A model generated the notes under the pieces. The model saw only the letters and a list, made by a program, of their open reading frames with translations, had not been told where the DNA came from and made no database searches. Positions 51,381 through 63,220 of a stretch of 64,000 nt of DNA are shown here, piece by piece. The position numbers were made by a program, and so were the translations under genes. Each line of letters starts with the position of its first letter. Position 1 is the stretch's first letter. The stretch comes from Lagopus muta (Eukaryota; Chordata; Aves; Galliformes; Phasianidae): assembly GCF_023343835.1 (NCBI RefSeq), contig NC_064438.1, positions 17,341,077 through 17,405,076 of the forward strand. The letters are read 5' to 3'.

Positions 51381-51501
51381 AGGACGGACGGACAGACGGA
51401 GGAAGGAAGGAAGGAAGGAAGGAAGGAAGGAAGGAAGGAAGGAAGGAAGGAAGGAAGGAAGGAAGGAAGGAAGGAAGGAAGGAAGGAAGGAAGGAAGGAA
51501 G
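51381..51501. repeat. (GGAC)n then (GGAA)n microsatellite
   Basis: A short GGAC/GACA run leads into about 25 uninterrupted GGAA units. Open frames across it (lysine/arginine/glutamate/glycine one way, serine/phenylalanine/leucine/proline the other) are repeat translations. Tandem GGAA is a known binding substrate for ETS-family factors. Confidence 0.95.
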
Positions 51502-53710
51502 ACAGAACTGTGGAATTGGCTAATTACGTATATATATATGAAAACCAATACTGTACAGCAAGTCACTTCAGATTCAACTGGCACTTTCTATAGCTTTCAT
51601 ATATTTTATATGAGAATGAATGGGTACTACTTTACATTAAAGAAGATCTCCAAAGTCTTGCATACTGGTTATGTCTCAGACAAACACAGTGACCATGTTT
51701 CCTTCTGCAGAATATTACATCATTTGGTAGAGCTATATGCTACTCAAGAGTTGACTTAAATATTTTACTTAAAGAATCCTAGGGTGAGAAATGCTGTAAG
51801 AATATAATTATTACACTTAAGGAATAAACAGTCCTGTGATTAAGGCAGGAATATTCAGTGCAGTGCTAGTGATAGTCATGTTAGTTCCAGATGAATTAAC
51901 TACAGTGAAGAGCCTCAGCACCAGACTACTCTAGTTAGCCTTTACAAGTCAATTTTAGACACCAAAAGTTGCAGCTTGACCACAGCACTCATTTCATCTC
52001 TCCAAGATCTCATCTTCTCTGGTGATATCTCCCTGACAATGTGTACTGTCATAACTCTGTCCATTAAAAAACAAAACCAACCAAACTTGGGACAGAATGC
52101 AAAATGAGAATCTTCATAGTTACTTGTCCAACTATGAAAGCTGAAGTTTTAGGTTATAATTAGCCCAGAAGAAGCTGCTATGAGAAACTGCAAAGGGTAA
52201 TAATATTTCAAAGGCATTAATATCCACACTGCATTGTACCCAAGAATATGAAGAATTACAATTTTCATTTGAAACCAAAGCCTTTCTCTTTAAGAAGATC
52301 TTGATGGGACTCATCACACACATGTACATGCCTGATCCTGCTTTGTTACAACCTCCTCTGGTGTGCCTTTGGAAATAATGATTCCAATCCAGATGGACTT
52401 CAGCTAACTGTAGTATTTCAGAAGCTTTTAAACTATATTCTTAAGATCATCAGACACACAAACACCAGCACTTGGTAATAATTAGTTCTTCACATTGCTA
52501 GCACTGCAGAAACTGTTTAAGGAATTAACGATCCTGACAAGGAGCTCTACCTTCACTTTGATTGCCCAATTTACCTCCAGAAAATGCCACTTATTAGTAT
52601 AGACAATTCCTCTCAAACATTCAACACTGTAATTACAGGACATGATAAAAAAACACAGATGTGGTTTTTAGGTCACCAAGGAGGAATGTACCTGCTCTTA
52701 TTGAAGAATAGAACTTGAAAACGATCTGAAAGTGTTAAATCAGATCTTGAAACAGAAGGCTGTATTTAATAAAAGCCACAGCTTTTGCAGATTCTAAGTA
52801 AATAATAAATAATCTGTATTAGATCCAGGACTATTAGTTGCACGATTTTTAGAAACACAAGATTCGATTCAGAATGTATTCAAAACGTGTGTAGATGCAC
52901 ACAGAACAAAAAGATGTGAACAGGACAGGATTTATGAATTTCAAACTTTCCAAATTCACATTATGTGATCTCTTAATGTGGGTAAGTTGTCTTAAAAGAA
53001 TAGAAGTTCTAACGCTAAAGCACTGTGGAGCAAGAAGGTGCAGGCACACTTCTGAATGAGGGATCTTGGTTTGTTTCAATGAGAGAAACTATTTACAGCC
53101 AAAGTGTAAATAAACTTTCATGAATACACCCAAGGGCTCAAATTCTTCCACCTCTTCCAAAACAAAGCATTTGTTCATACACGTTCATACTGAACTACTG
53201 AAAAATTAAAGCTCTCAATTCTATCTCAAGATTTCTAATGCATACTCTAAAATAATCAACAAGTGTGCTATCTTTCTAGAAACCCTAAGGGCAGACCAAA
53301 ATGGGTGCTTGACTCACTCTTCCTCTAAATGGTGCATTACAGACAGCTGGCAACATGAGATTGCACAGGTTCTATGTACAGGATAGAAAACACCACTGCT
53401 TTTCTATTTTATACCTCAATAGCAATCAGATCAAAAAGTCACATAACCAAACTGGGATGTCAGGCTCTCCATACAAATTCAAATACAAATTACAGTAACC
53501 TTGTTTCGGGAAAACATAATAGGATTCTCCTGCTTTCTGAGGGAACGTTTGTTTTCTCTGATTTCACAATTTTCTGTTAATTACTGGTATCTCTTCAGAG
53601 CTGAACTCGATCCCATTCACATTACAGTTCACGGCGAATGGAATTGTACTTGTTTAATGAAGATGGAGCAAGCATTTTAATAATGAATTTAACTTGAAGG
53701 TTTTAATCTG
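51502..53710. other. CCND1-LTO1 intergenic region, middle part
   Basis: AT-rich sequence, no gene or repeat family recognised. Confidence 0.45.
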
Positions 53711-53714
53711 TAGG

Positions 53715-54060
53715 AGAACTGTTAGTCACAGCTTGAGCTGGTGACTGAGCACCTGGTGAAGAGGTGTGGCTGGCCCAGGGGGCACAGGCAGATTGTTGGC
53801 ACCTGTGCTCCCTGCATGACCAGAAGGTGTGGACTGAGGGTGGAGCCCTTCTGATCTCAAGTAAGGGCCAGCTGCTAAAGGGAGAGCATCTCTTGGGCCT
53901 TGGCTGCTTCTTGAGAAGGGGTGCTGTGTAGCCAGAGATCCAGTTGGGTGAGTTCAGCTCTGCTTTTTGTATGTGATTATTGGGGTACTTGCAAGTATTG
54001 CTAAGAACCTGCTGGAGTGATTCTGCTTCTTTGTGAGTAGAGCACCATCCTGTTTTTTTA
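53715..54060 (+). repeat. LTR-like dispersed repeat, copy C
   Basis: Shares 'tgactgagcacctggtg', 'ccagaaggtgtgga', 'agggagagcatct', 'gggccttggctgcttc' and 'ggtgctgtgtagcca' with 56,975-57,240, and the first of these with copies A and B. The layout (conserved upstream box, AGTAAGGG/TATAAG region, then a conserved transcribed-like segment) is LTR-like. The 152-codon frame on the other strand lies within this repeat and is not called. Confidence 0.55.
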
Positions 54061-56970
54061 TCCTCCTCTAAGTTCTTTTTGAAAATCTGTGTACAGAAAT
54101 GCAGTCTCAGTAAAGAACTTTTACTGTGTTGATGTAGTAAAATGTCACAGATAACTAACAAAGTCAGGTTTATGTGTACTAGTAATGACTGATTTGGGAT
54201 TAGCAGCCAATGACCCCATGACTATAGGACAACACTGAAATCAGAATGGAATTCTGCAGGGAATTAATTCACTGTAGTCAGAGATGAGCTCACCTTTCCT
54301 TGTTGATGCCTCAAAACTCCCTGTTTCTTGTGCTCTTGTAATTTAGAAATGAAAACTCTAAGTCTTTTCAAGTGAAATGACTTTAATGCACTAGCAGTAA
54401 TTAGCTTTGCATTCACTCTTAAAATGAAAAATGTATGCTCAACACTTTAAGTCCACAAAGAAACAAAACAAGCCAGAACGCAGCCCCAGCAAGTCAGAAA
54501 ATTAAGAGTTAAATATTTCAAGTGTTCCTCCCTAACTACTGAGCATAACTAGCGGTGGTGAATAAAAACATATTAAAATACATTGCTGTGAGTCTTAGTA
54601 ACTTCAGTATTTTTGGCAGAAATCTTCCATGCTACTTGCTTTTATCAGATCAAGTATCTCCAGGAAGACTTAAACCACTATGACTGCAGAGCCACAATCT
54701 GTCCTACTTTATTAATAACTGATATTGCAGTCTACAAGACTGCATTTTTCCGCATTTTTCCCTTCCAGACCTTAAAGCAATCCTGAAGTTGTGCAGTCAG
54801 TTGCTGAGACCAGACAATGTCGGAGTGACTGTTTCACGGATGCTTTATTCAGCCTCTCCACACACAGATCTTCTGACAGTCTTTAATTTCAGTTTAAAAC
54901 CTGTTTCCACCAGGGTCCTGACAAGATGAGTAACCAAGATGCTAATAAAACCTTTCACAAGAGTTTTTCATTAATTTCTTACAGATTTAAGCAAGTGTTA
55001 GCAAGACAGGCACCAAAAGAAGAGAAAAACATATGCCCTACGTCTCATGAAACCGGACAGTCTTTTGAGTACCCTGGCTATCCCAAATATTAATGATTTT
55101 TTGTTCAAAAATAGCACTGTAGTTGACTTAAGCATGTATCTTTCACAGGTTTTTGCTAACCCTTATGTTCTTCATTTCCTAGGTTTCTCCTCTGATCAAC
55201 ACAACCGAAAGCATGTAAAAAGCCAGGTCCTCCTAGTCACTCTTGATGTCAGTAAGTAGCACATCCTGATGTACCCAAGAAATTAAAATGCAAGATTATT
55301 TGCAAGGTGTCACACTAATTAAGACAAACCAATATTCATCATGTAATCTGGTCTTTAACTCCTTAGTTGTCACTACAAAACCTCCTCTGTGCTGTGGAGA
55401 CTAGCATTAAAATCCTGAACGTCACAAGAAACCCTAATCCACAACTCTGTTACAGAAGATATTTTTAAAAGTTTGCACTGAAGAACTGTATGATTACATA
55501 TCTAACAGAACTATTAACTGTAGTTCACGTAACACAAATTATCATGCCCACATAAAAGATAATCGGAAAAACAGAGGTGTGCACACACCTGTAGCCAAGT
55601 TAAGGACCTAAAGCTGGCATATCCCAGTTTGAAATCAGAGATGCTACAATCTTTATAGTTATTTTCATATTTATGTTAGCGATTTATATTAAAACATAGA
55701 TTTTAATAGAGAGGATAGTAAAGCAATAGCAGAAATTTAGCCATGAGATTTAAAAATAAGGTGTTAAGTGACTGATCTGCAAGGATCCGTCTTCTCAAGA
55801 AAACAAAATGAATTTCGTATTTAATACAATCTCTAGAGAAGCATTTAGCATGTCACTTACACAGCACACACTTCTAGTCATCAAATGCACCACAGATACT
55901 TTGAGCTCTCATCTCTTTCCCAGTTTTTCTACACATTTTTGCAAGCCATGTACAAAGATTCCAGAAAAGATCACTTGTTCAAACTTGAATGCTTAGACAT
56001 CCAGTGTTTACTTCTCTTTGTACATCATTCAGAAGAGCAATAAACTGCCTTTCTGACACCAGATCAGCTTGGGGGGAAGGAGGACACTTATTTTAAATGT
56101 AATATCTAGCTTTTGACCAAAAAAAACACTGAGTCAATCACAGCTGAATATTAGCACACTCTCACTGCTTTGAAGTAAATGGGTTAAACAGCATGATCTG
56201 TGGAAAAAAAGTGTTAATTTGTGGATCCTGTGACAGCTTTTTCAAATTTAGCTTTCTCTGAAGAGAATATAAAATGAAATCACATTTCTCTGGTAAATGA
56301 CCTGTCTGTTACGTGTCTACTGATTTATTGAGGCTATATGGTATGCTCTTTTTTTGCTTATGTCTCAGGTGCTCACACACTGGAGCTTGTTCACACTGCC
56401 CAGTGGTTTAAGTTGCACAATAATTAAAAGCCATACTCCAGCTGCCCTAAATGAAGATGCCAGCAATGCTGTCATGTCACTTCCATACTCTGAAATAAAG
56501 AAACAAGCCACAAATAAATCCTACCTCAGTACTACTTTATTTCAAAAGAAGGCACCACATCGTTAGAAGAGCTGCATCATGCATGCATGTGTTCTGCACT
56601 ACTTGAACAACTTCATCTTAATGAATACTTGTGAACTATTACAAGAAGCATTACTTACAGGCTATTTTTAAACAGTATAAAAACCTCCTCCACTAGATGG
56701 CTCTGACAGTATGTACATCAAAGCTGTTTGAACACTTATTTATGTATGTACACCCATAAGTAACTATTAACAAAGGCAGCTGCTATTGACGTGTTCATGT
56801 ACTCAGGAATCAGACAAAAATAAAAGATGACTTTGAAATGGAGTCAATACATATGCACACAGGTATACATTCAACAAAATATCTGTATCTTTTTAGTCCA
56901 AAATTACAATAAAAAAGCAAAACATATGCCCTTGCATTCCAGATGCAAAAGCACAGTAAACATTTTAAAA
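54061..56970. other. CCND1-LTO1 intergenic region, right part
   Basis: No gene or repeat family recognised in about 2.9 kb of AT-rich sequence. Confidence 0.45.
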
Positions 56971-56974
56971 GATT

Positions 56975-57240
56975 TAAGCTGCATCTGTGCTCCCCATGTG
57001 ACCAGAATGTGTGGAGCCACCCTGGGCTCATATAAGAGCCAGACACCGAAGGGAGAGCATCTTCTGGGCCTTGGCTGCTTCCTGAGAGTGGGTGCTGTGT
57101 AGCCAGTTTCCCTTCACCACCAGAGTGAGTTCAACTCTTTTTTTCTGCAGGTGACTATCAGTGTACCTGTGGGTTCTTTGCCTAGTATTGCCATCTGTCA
57201 GAAGCAATTTTGCTTCTTTGTGGGCAGAACAAGTAGCAAC
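56975..57240 (+). repeat. LTR-like dispersed repeat, copy D (5'-truncated)
   Basis: Aligns by eye with the right-hand part of copy C: GTGCTCCC, GACCAGAA, GTGTGGA, then a CTCATATAAGAGCC box, AGGGAGAGCATC, GGGCCTTGGCTGCTTCCTGAGAG, GGTGCTGTGTAGCCAG, and TGCTTCTTTGTGGGCAG. The TATAAG box is clearer here than in copy C. No coding part is attached. Confidence 0.6.
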
Positions 57241-58239
57241 TTCTTCTAGTAGCCATGTTTCTGTTACTGATAACTTAAATTGCTAGGGTTTGGGTCTATT
57301 TGTTCTTGTTTTGTGATGTTTGGATAAGTCTGTAAAACTAGCATAGGAAAAAAACCACAAGATTCACACTCTGAATTGCAGCTACTTTATGAACTGGGAT
57401 CTTAACCTTCCTTCATTTGTGTTCTTACTTCATGTGTATTCTACCTTCCCCCACAGAGGTGTTCACTACTGCAAGCTCTGTAGGCAACTGATTCAATCTT
57501 CACCTAAAAAAACCTACACATTGTGTAAAATGGATGATCTACATATGTAGATTTTTTAAAAATAATATACATTCTTTAAATAAGAAAGCTTTGCATATGC
57601 ATGTGTTTTCCTTTTAAGGAAAGGCTGGTGAAGAGTGAATCAAATACTTCTATTCAACAGGCTTTCAGTGTTTCTATAATCCTAACTAATGTCATGAGAT
57701 TTAAAGAAACAAAACCTCGACAAATATAAGAAACCATCAAATGTTTTGTGCTTTTTCTTTACCACTTTAATATGTAGCATCTCTTTGCTACTTGGATTCT
57801 GTTTAAAACAAATGAACACTTTTCCAGTTATCTGTTCTTTCATATGCCTTTTTTCATCCATGTTTATCTTCAGCTTTTATATTCAAAATGTAAGTGAAGA
57901 TCTTTCATTACTGACTCTAAAATCAGATCGAATATTTAGCATTGAACAAACCTAAAAAAGAATAATGAGAGTGTTCTGATGCATCCATTTTCCAAAAGGA
58001 AATTCAACTAAACTACTAATTCCTCCTTTTCTATTTATTCTTCTGGTCCTGCTTGTAATTCACTGTCAAACAGTATTTTCAGTTTTCCATTTATTTAATT
58101 TTATTCTTTTATTTTGCTTTTGCTATCAATCAGGAAATTTTCAAGTCAAAGCATTTTTACTATGACTGCAAACGGAGATGAAATATTTACAGAAAGCATT
58201 ACTATTTTGTGCTAAACATAACAACTTAATCCTACAAAC
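57241..58239. other. Sequence 3' of LTO1 exon 4, last exon not found
   Basis: Downstream of the exon-4 donor in LTO1 orientation. It would be intron 4 of LTO1. I searched here and further left, by eye, for a short exon resembling the conserved C-terminus of the family and did not find it. Confidence 0.4.
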
Positions 58240-58357
58240 CTGTTTAAATTTTCCTCTGATTTTTTCCAGATCATCTTGAAGCTTTTCATAAGTGGGGTCT
58301 TCATATGGGAACTTCTGAATCATTCCTATTAATGAATCCAGAGCCCTTATCTTTTTA
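58240..58357 (-). CDS. LTO1: LTO1 coding exon 4
   Basis: Encodes the end of a split Ser codon and KKIRALDSLIGMIQKFPYED through DDLEKIRGKFKQ. The acceptor is ttttttttttcag and the donor is CAG|gtttgt, a weak match to gtaagt. Ends in phase 0. Confidence 0.93.
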
Positions 58358-61300
58358 CTGAAAAAAAAAAAACACATACAAAAAGTAGTAAATAACAATG
58401 AGCCTCCCAAAGAAGTCTTTTCCATCTGTCAGTATGAAAGTTGTATTTTATGACTTAGAGCATAGAATCCAGCCCTCTGTCCTTATCTCACTCAAATTGC
58501 CTCATACATATTTAAGGCATCATCAGAAACCAAGCTTGGTACAACTGACAAATGTAAGGCTTTCCTTTTAACTTACTTCCCAAACGCAGACGTCTAGTCA
58601 GGAAACACAGAACTACCAATTAGATGTGATAAATGCAATAAGAAAGCTCACCAGAACATGTACTGAGATATGTTCTATTGAGATAGCTGAAAGCAAGCTG
58701 ACGTTTTGTTCAAATTAATCAAAACTCATCAGAAAAAAGCATTAAGTTCTACCAACGGAAAGTAATAATTGATATTTGGAAGTGCATGTATCTGCGTATG
58801 TATAGAAAACTAGAGAAAAGTAAGAAAAAGAGAGGGGCACCTAGAAGTATAGCAGATGTATTTCTGTTGCAGACAAAAAATAAATTATGCAGAGACCATA
58901 AAATATCAGACATGGACAGAGAGGATTGCTAGCATCACCAAAAAAGTGAACTATCTCTGACACACTAATTCCCTTGCATGTCTAACTGGCTTAGGGAAAC
59001 AAGCTATGATTAATTACTGATGGTGAATTACAGCTCCCTCAGAAGAGAGCCTCAGTGGTTTAACATGAAGGTCCGTCTTGGATGATGGGATGAGTGTATC
59101 TGTAAGAACAAACAGTGCTAACTGGGGATATATTGCTTCCACAGTGAGTGTTCAACTCAAGTCCTCGTGAAGTCTGAATACCACTCATGTATGAAACTTT
59201 ATTCAGTGCCTTCCTTCAATGCATTCTAATTATTATTCAAGCATGTCAGAAATAATGAAGTTTGTTAACAGCTCAGGAAAACAAATGTGTCTAGTTAAAA
59301 TTTAAACAAATTAATGGAAATAAAATACTGTGTGAGAATTAAACCATTTATGTAATAATAGTCTGCTGAAAACTAAAATGTAAGCTGTTCAGGTTTTAAT
59401 GTACTAATGAACTTCATCTATCACTTTACTGTTAGAGCACCCTTTGGAAACTATCGTTTAATTTTCAGACAATGAACTTGGGCCCAAGTTTTTATTCAAG
59501 TGAATCTATTTAGGAGTTTCTAACTGCCATGAAGCACATGGATACTGCGCTTCACAGAAGAAAATGTTACTGAAACAATAATGCCACCAGTTCTATCAGT
59601 TCCTACAGGACTTCAGATAGTCCAACGTATTCTGGCTTTTTTTTTTTATCCCAAGGAACACAGTCTACTCTGAGAAGACTCTGAGAAAGCTGTTTAACCA
59701 AACATAAAGCACACAGGTGATGGGTAGTGATGAGAAAAGATGGATTATAACAGTACTTTCAGGTACCTAAATAACAACAAAAACGCAGTGCAGGAAATCT
59801 ATATGCTTGATTCTGTGCAGTCTAAGTACTATCATAACAAAGAAACTATTTTTAAGTGAAAATATTGTGTAGCTTTTAAAATCTCACCCCTGTAACACTC
59901 ACAGCTTTTAAGTAATTAAAGAAGCTCTGAGATGGGTTTGCAAACCTGAGTGTGGTGCAAGAGCAGTTACGAGTTGCTAGGATTTTGTACACACGCATTA
60001 TTCTCCATACTGAGAATAGAATGGAAGTTGGGGGGGAGGGGAAGCAGGTTTTAAGGGATGGCTGGAAGTTATTCAGTCTGCCTTCTGCCTAAAGCACGGC
60101 TAACCTTAAAGCCCATTGAGGTTCTTCAGGACAGGGCTTTTGTCCTCAGCTGGGACAACCTGTCCCAATACTTAAGAGGTCATGGTGGAAAGAACCTTCT
60201 CTTTATGCCCAATTAGTACATCAATTGTTTCAATTGTGAAAAGTGTCTGTTATTCTTCCACTGTGTGCTGCTGCAAGGAATGCATTTCTAGAATTTCCCT
60301 TTGTGCAATGCAAGTAGGCATCTCCATCCTCTCTTTTTCAGGCTGACGAAACCAAGTTCCCTTATCCTCATTTTAGCATCACATGGTCCAGACTGCAATG
60401 CCATCCCAGACACCATCTATCTGCTCACCCTTCTGTTTTTCAGATTCCTCTTTTTTAAACTGAAGAGTAGGCAAAACTGGACACCATAACTTGAAAAAAC
60501 TATTAAAGGGATACGACTTATACTTTTAAAACCCTACCTGTTCTTTTCATCTGTACATTTTGGGAGCAGACGCTGCCAGGTCAGTGCAAATCCAAGGTAG
60601 CTGCCAATCTGTGAATTTTTAAGAATGTCATGGAGGGAAAAAGAAAACAACACATATTTAATATCTATGTGGTCGAAGAGAAGTAAAGCTTTATATTCTT
60701 ATTCCTAAGGAAACAAGCCATTAGATATACAAATATATTTCCACATTGAAAGGATTAGAAAATGGTATGTGTGCTTTGAACCACAAAATTTATGAAACTG
60801 ATAAGTTATTGCCAAATTCCACTTCAATCTGTGCATGCACCTGCCACTTAAATTTACAAGACACAATTGGACTTGGAAGTTCCTTTAGCCTGCAAACTTC
60901 AACAGAGTACAGAGGGAACATCTGCGAGCTCTAGTCCTCTGGGAGTTATGTTTGTTAAAATACATGTGGTTGGGAGCTGACATCTCCAGAAATGCTCAAA
61001 CTTAAAAAAAAAAGTGAGGCAATTTCATCTGCATGCACCAAAGCTGTTTGGAGACCTCAGGTAAGTGGAGACACCAACAGGTTCGCTTCACGTAGCACCA
61101 AGTTGCAGTGGTCTGGGGATGCTGGCCTATGGATGCTTTGCAGCAGTCTGCTCTGCATAATTAGTGATGCACTACCACATGGGTGCAGTACCAATCTTCC
61201 ACTTGAGCCCAAGCACACACTGTATATAATATTACCTCAGGGACATGCTGGAAAACAGGCATATTTTAACTGTAATCTTGTTTTAATTCTTAAGCAAGCA

Positions 61301-62878
61301 AGCCATTGTCAGATCAGTATTATTCTCCTTAAGACAGACAATAGGCTGACAGTTCAAAGATAACCTATGTCATTCTTTCACTTACTTAATATGACAGTGA
61401 GACTGTAAACAGATAATCTTCTGGAACCTCCCAGTATCAGTAGATTAGAGCACTTCTCTTGCAGTCTATATAGGACTATGCTGTATAAAAGTAGTCAGTT
61501 TTAGAAGCTGTTTAACTGTCATCTTGGAACTGAACAGCTGTAACGTTGGTAGGAAAATAAGCACTGGTCATCTTCGTATCACAGTCAAGTGACAAATTAA
61601 AGTTTTACAATAGCTATCCTTTGAGAGTTTGCATTAACTGCTTTTGTTTCATATTGGATTAATACCACTGCTGTTGTTCTTTTAGTAGCAATCTTTGAGC
61701 CACAAATTTTGCCTGTATTAGAAATAGGAAAGAGGGTGATAGAGACAACCAGTACTGTCTGGTTGGGACATAACTTGGGCAAGAACCAACACTCCCTGTT
61801 TCTCCCCTACGCCGAGCCACATAAGATGGTCCAGAGAGCCTTTAGATACAACCTTAGGTTATAAAAGTAAACTTGTACTCCATCACCAACATGTTCCAAG
61901 CAAACTTGTTTGTCTCTTGTCCTCTCCTTCAGGGAAATAAAATACAGAACTCTATTTGCAACTGCAGCAGAAATGCTAATTCATGGCTTGAAGCAGTGAT
62001 TGAGCACCTGGTGGGAAGGCAGGGCCAATCTAGGGGAGCACAGGTGTATGTAGTGCAGCTGAAATGACAAGAAGGGTTGGAATCAGGATCCACCCCTTCC
62101 CAGACCTCATTTAAGGGTTGGTGGTGGAGGTGAGGGTATCTTGCTAAAGATCCCTGTCTACTTGAGGTAAGCAGATTTCCTTTGTTTTTGTGCCCATGGC
62201 AGCTGCATTTGAGCATGTCCTTACTTGTTGCAGCCTGGGACTTCGCTTTCCTGCTATCACTGCTGTGTTTTCCATCACATTATAGAGTTACAGCAACCAC
62301 CTCAGAAAACACAACTAAAACTGTGTAATGCTGGTGAAGCTTATGACAGCACGTTCAGTTTTAATCTCTGTATTCTACAGAGTAACTCCGCTGTGTGTTA
62401 CTGTGCCGTCAGCAGCAGCTCCAGACTGCCTGGAACGCTCCTAGAATGAAGCCTGCAGAGCTCACGCTACCTATACACTGGACTTTGCTCGATGTAATCC
62501 TGTGCTAGAACCATTCCGTAAAGGAAAAAAAAAACAAAAACAAAAACCCACAACGAACTGCAATTCCTGAGCACGTCTCCTTACCTCAGCGCCGATCTTG
62601 GCGCCATGCAGGCCGCCGCACCTCCGCCCCTCAGCAGCCCCTGCCTGGCTGCCCTCGGCGTACCCCTCCTGGTATCCCTCCCCGTGAAACCTGCAAGGAC
62701 AGACGGACGGCTATACGCCTTCCTTCCCGTTTCGCGCCGCCATCGCGGCCGGGTTCGGCGCTCCCTCCCTCCCTGCCGCCGGGAGGGCCGCTAGCCATTG
62801 CCCCCCGAAGGCTCCCGACCTGTCATCGGCCATCACGATCTCATCAAACAGGTCCGAAGCCTGGGACGGGGCCGCCAT
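58240..62878 (-). CDS. LTO1: LTO1 (ORAOV1), Fe-S maturation adaptor, partial coding span
   Basis: Exons 62,878-62,820, 62,690-62,585, 60,608-60,538 and 58,357-58,240 join in frame to 354 bases (118 codons) with GT/AG junctions. The human protein is 137 residues, so only about 20 C-terminal codons are missing. LTO1 pairs with YAE1 and recruits the cytosolic Fe-S targeting machinery to ABCE1, which acts in ribosome recycling. Visible features are the N-terminal SDLFDEIVMADDRFHGEGY segment, a deca-GX3 array over about residues 23-59 with ten glycines exactly four residues apart, and ALDSLIGMIQKFPYEDPTYE with KIRGKFKQ. The family C-terminus, which carries the Fe-S targeting signal (LSF in human), should be on the unlocated last exon. 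It is tail-to-tail with CCND1, the tetrapod order. Confidence 0.93.
58358..60537 (-). other. LTO1: LTO1 intron 3
   Basis: 2,180 bases, containing a degenerate CR1-like fragment at 60,045-60,490 close to the exon-3 donor. No other gene recognised. Confidence 0.85.
60045..60490 (-). repeat. CR1-like LINE fragment
   Basis: The + strand has landmarks of a reverse-complemented CR1: GGACAACCTGTCCCAATACTTAAGAGGTCATGGTGGAAAGAACCTTCTCTTTATGCCC, then TTTCAGGCTGACGAAACCAAGTTCCC, GGTCCAGAC and ACTGGACACC. It is older and more diverged than the fragments near 10 and 16 kb. It lies in LTO1 intron 3 in the same orientation as LTO1. Confidence 0.7.
60538..60608 (-). CDS. LTO1: LTO1 coding exon 3
   Basis: 71 bases encoding IGSYLGFALTWQRLLPKCTD and EKN, then two bases of a Ser codon. 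It supplies the last two glycines of the deca-GX3 array. The acceptor is aaaattcacag and the donor is AACAG|gtaggg. Confidence 0.92.
60609..62584 (-). other. LTO1: LTO1 intron 2
   Basis: 1,976 bases, containing LTR-like copy B (61,960-62,285) in the opposite orientation to LTO1. No other gene recognised. Confidence 0.85.
61960..62285 (+). repeat. LTR-like dispersed repeat, copy B
   Basis: The most complete of the copies. It shares long stretches with 4,724-5,095 (GTGATTGAGCACCTGGTGGGA; CCCTTCCCAGACCTCATTTAAG; GCATTTGAGCATGTCC) and the upstream box with copies C and D. It has CATTTAAGGG as a TATA-like box. It is non-coding and the family is unassigned. Confidence 0.65.
62585..62690 (-). CDS. 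LTO1: LTO1 coding exon 2
   Basis: 106 bases completing the split Arg codon and encoding FHGEGYQEGYAEGSQAGAAE through LHGAKIGAE, most of the glycine-every-four array. The acceptor is gtccttgcag and the donor is GAG|gtaagg. GC-rich. Confidence 0.93.
62820..62878 (-). CDS. LTO1: LTO1 coding exon 1
   Basis: 59 bases from ATG (A at 62,878) encoding MAAPSQASDLFDEIVMADD plus two bases of Arg. The start was chosen by resemblance to the human N-terminus (17 residues before RFHGEG there, 20 here). The initiator has G at -3 and G at +4. The donor is ACAG|gtcggg. The intron to exon 2 is only 129 bases. Confidence 0.92.
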
Positions 62879-62963
62879 CGCGCCGCCACACAAGGGGCCG
62901 GCGCAGCGCTCAGCACGCCGGGAGACGACGGCGAGCCGGAGGGGCCGCCTCGCGGTGCCCCAG

Positions 62964-62975
62964 TGCGCAGGCGCG
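62964..62975. promoter_or_regulatory. NRF1 consensus site
   Basis: TGCGCAGGCGCG fits the NRF1 consensus (YGCGCANGCGCR-like). It lies 86 bases upstream of the LTO1 start codon. NRF1 sites are common in housekeeping promoters. Confidence 0.6.
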
Positions 62976-63220
62976 TAGCCTCCCGCCTCGCAGCACCTGA
63001 GCGCTCGCGCGTGGCGGGCGGCGCTGCGCTCCTCACAGCAGCCGCCTAACGGGCGCAGCGCCCCGCCGGCCTTGCAGGCAATAGGGGGCGCCAAAGCGCC
63101 GTCGGTGCCGCGGCTCTCCGGAGCTGTGCGCCGGGTGCAGAGCGGGGCGGGGAGGTCCGGGAGGTGCTGCGTTGTGCAGGGTCTGCGTTCACGTGTCGGC
63201 GCGTGGGCTCGCATCTGCTG

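Larger units (their letters stand above)
62590..63220. promoter_or_regulatory. LTO1: LTO1 CpG-island promoter
   Basis: CpG-dense block covering exons 1-2 and at least 250 bases upstream. There is no TATA box. A strong NRF1 site lies at 62,964. Open frames on both strands are GC-rich artefacts. CpG-island promoters are often divergent, so a + strand transcript starting here is possible but not shown. Confidence 0.75.

Noticed and set aside
51320-51759. Open frames across the GGAA tract
   Set aside because: They are tetranucleotide-repeat translations (KEGR or FLPS periods) and not a protein repeat gene.
53703-54161. 152-codon - frame
   Set aside because: It is the antisense of LTR-like copy C; no domain seen.
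62711-63214. 167-codon - strand frame around LTO1 exon 1
   Set aside because: Only the segment from 62,878 to 62,820 matches LTO1. The rest is promoter and intron read-through.
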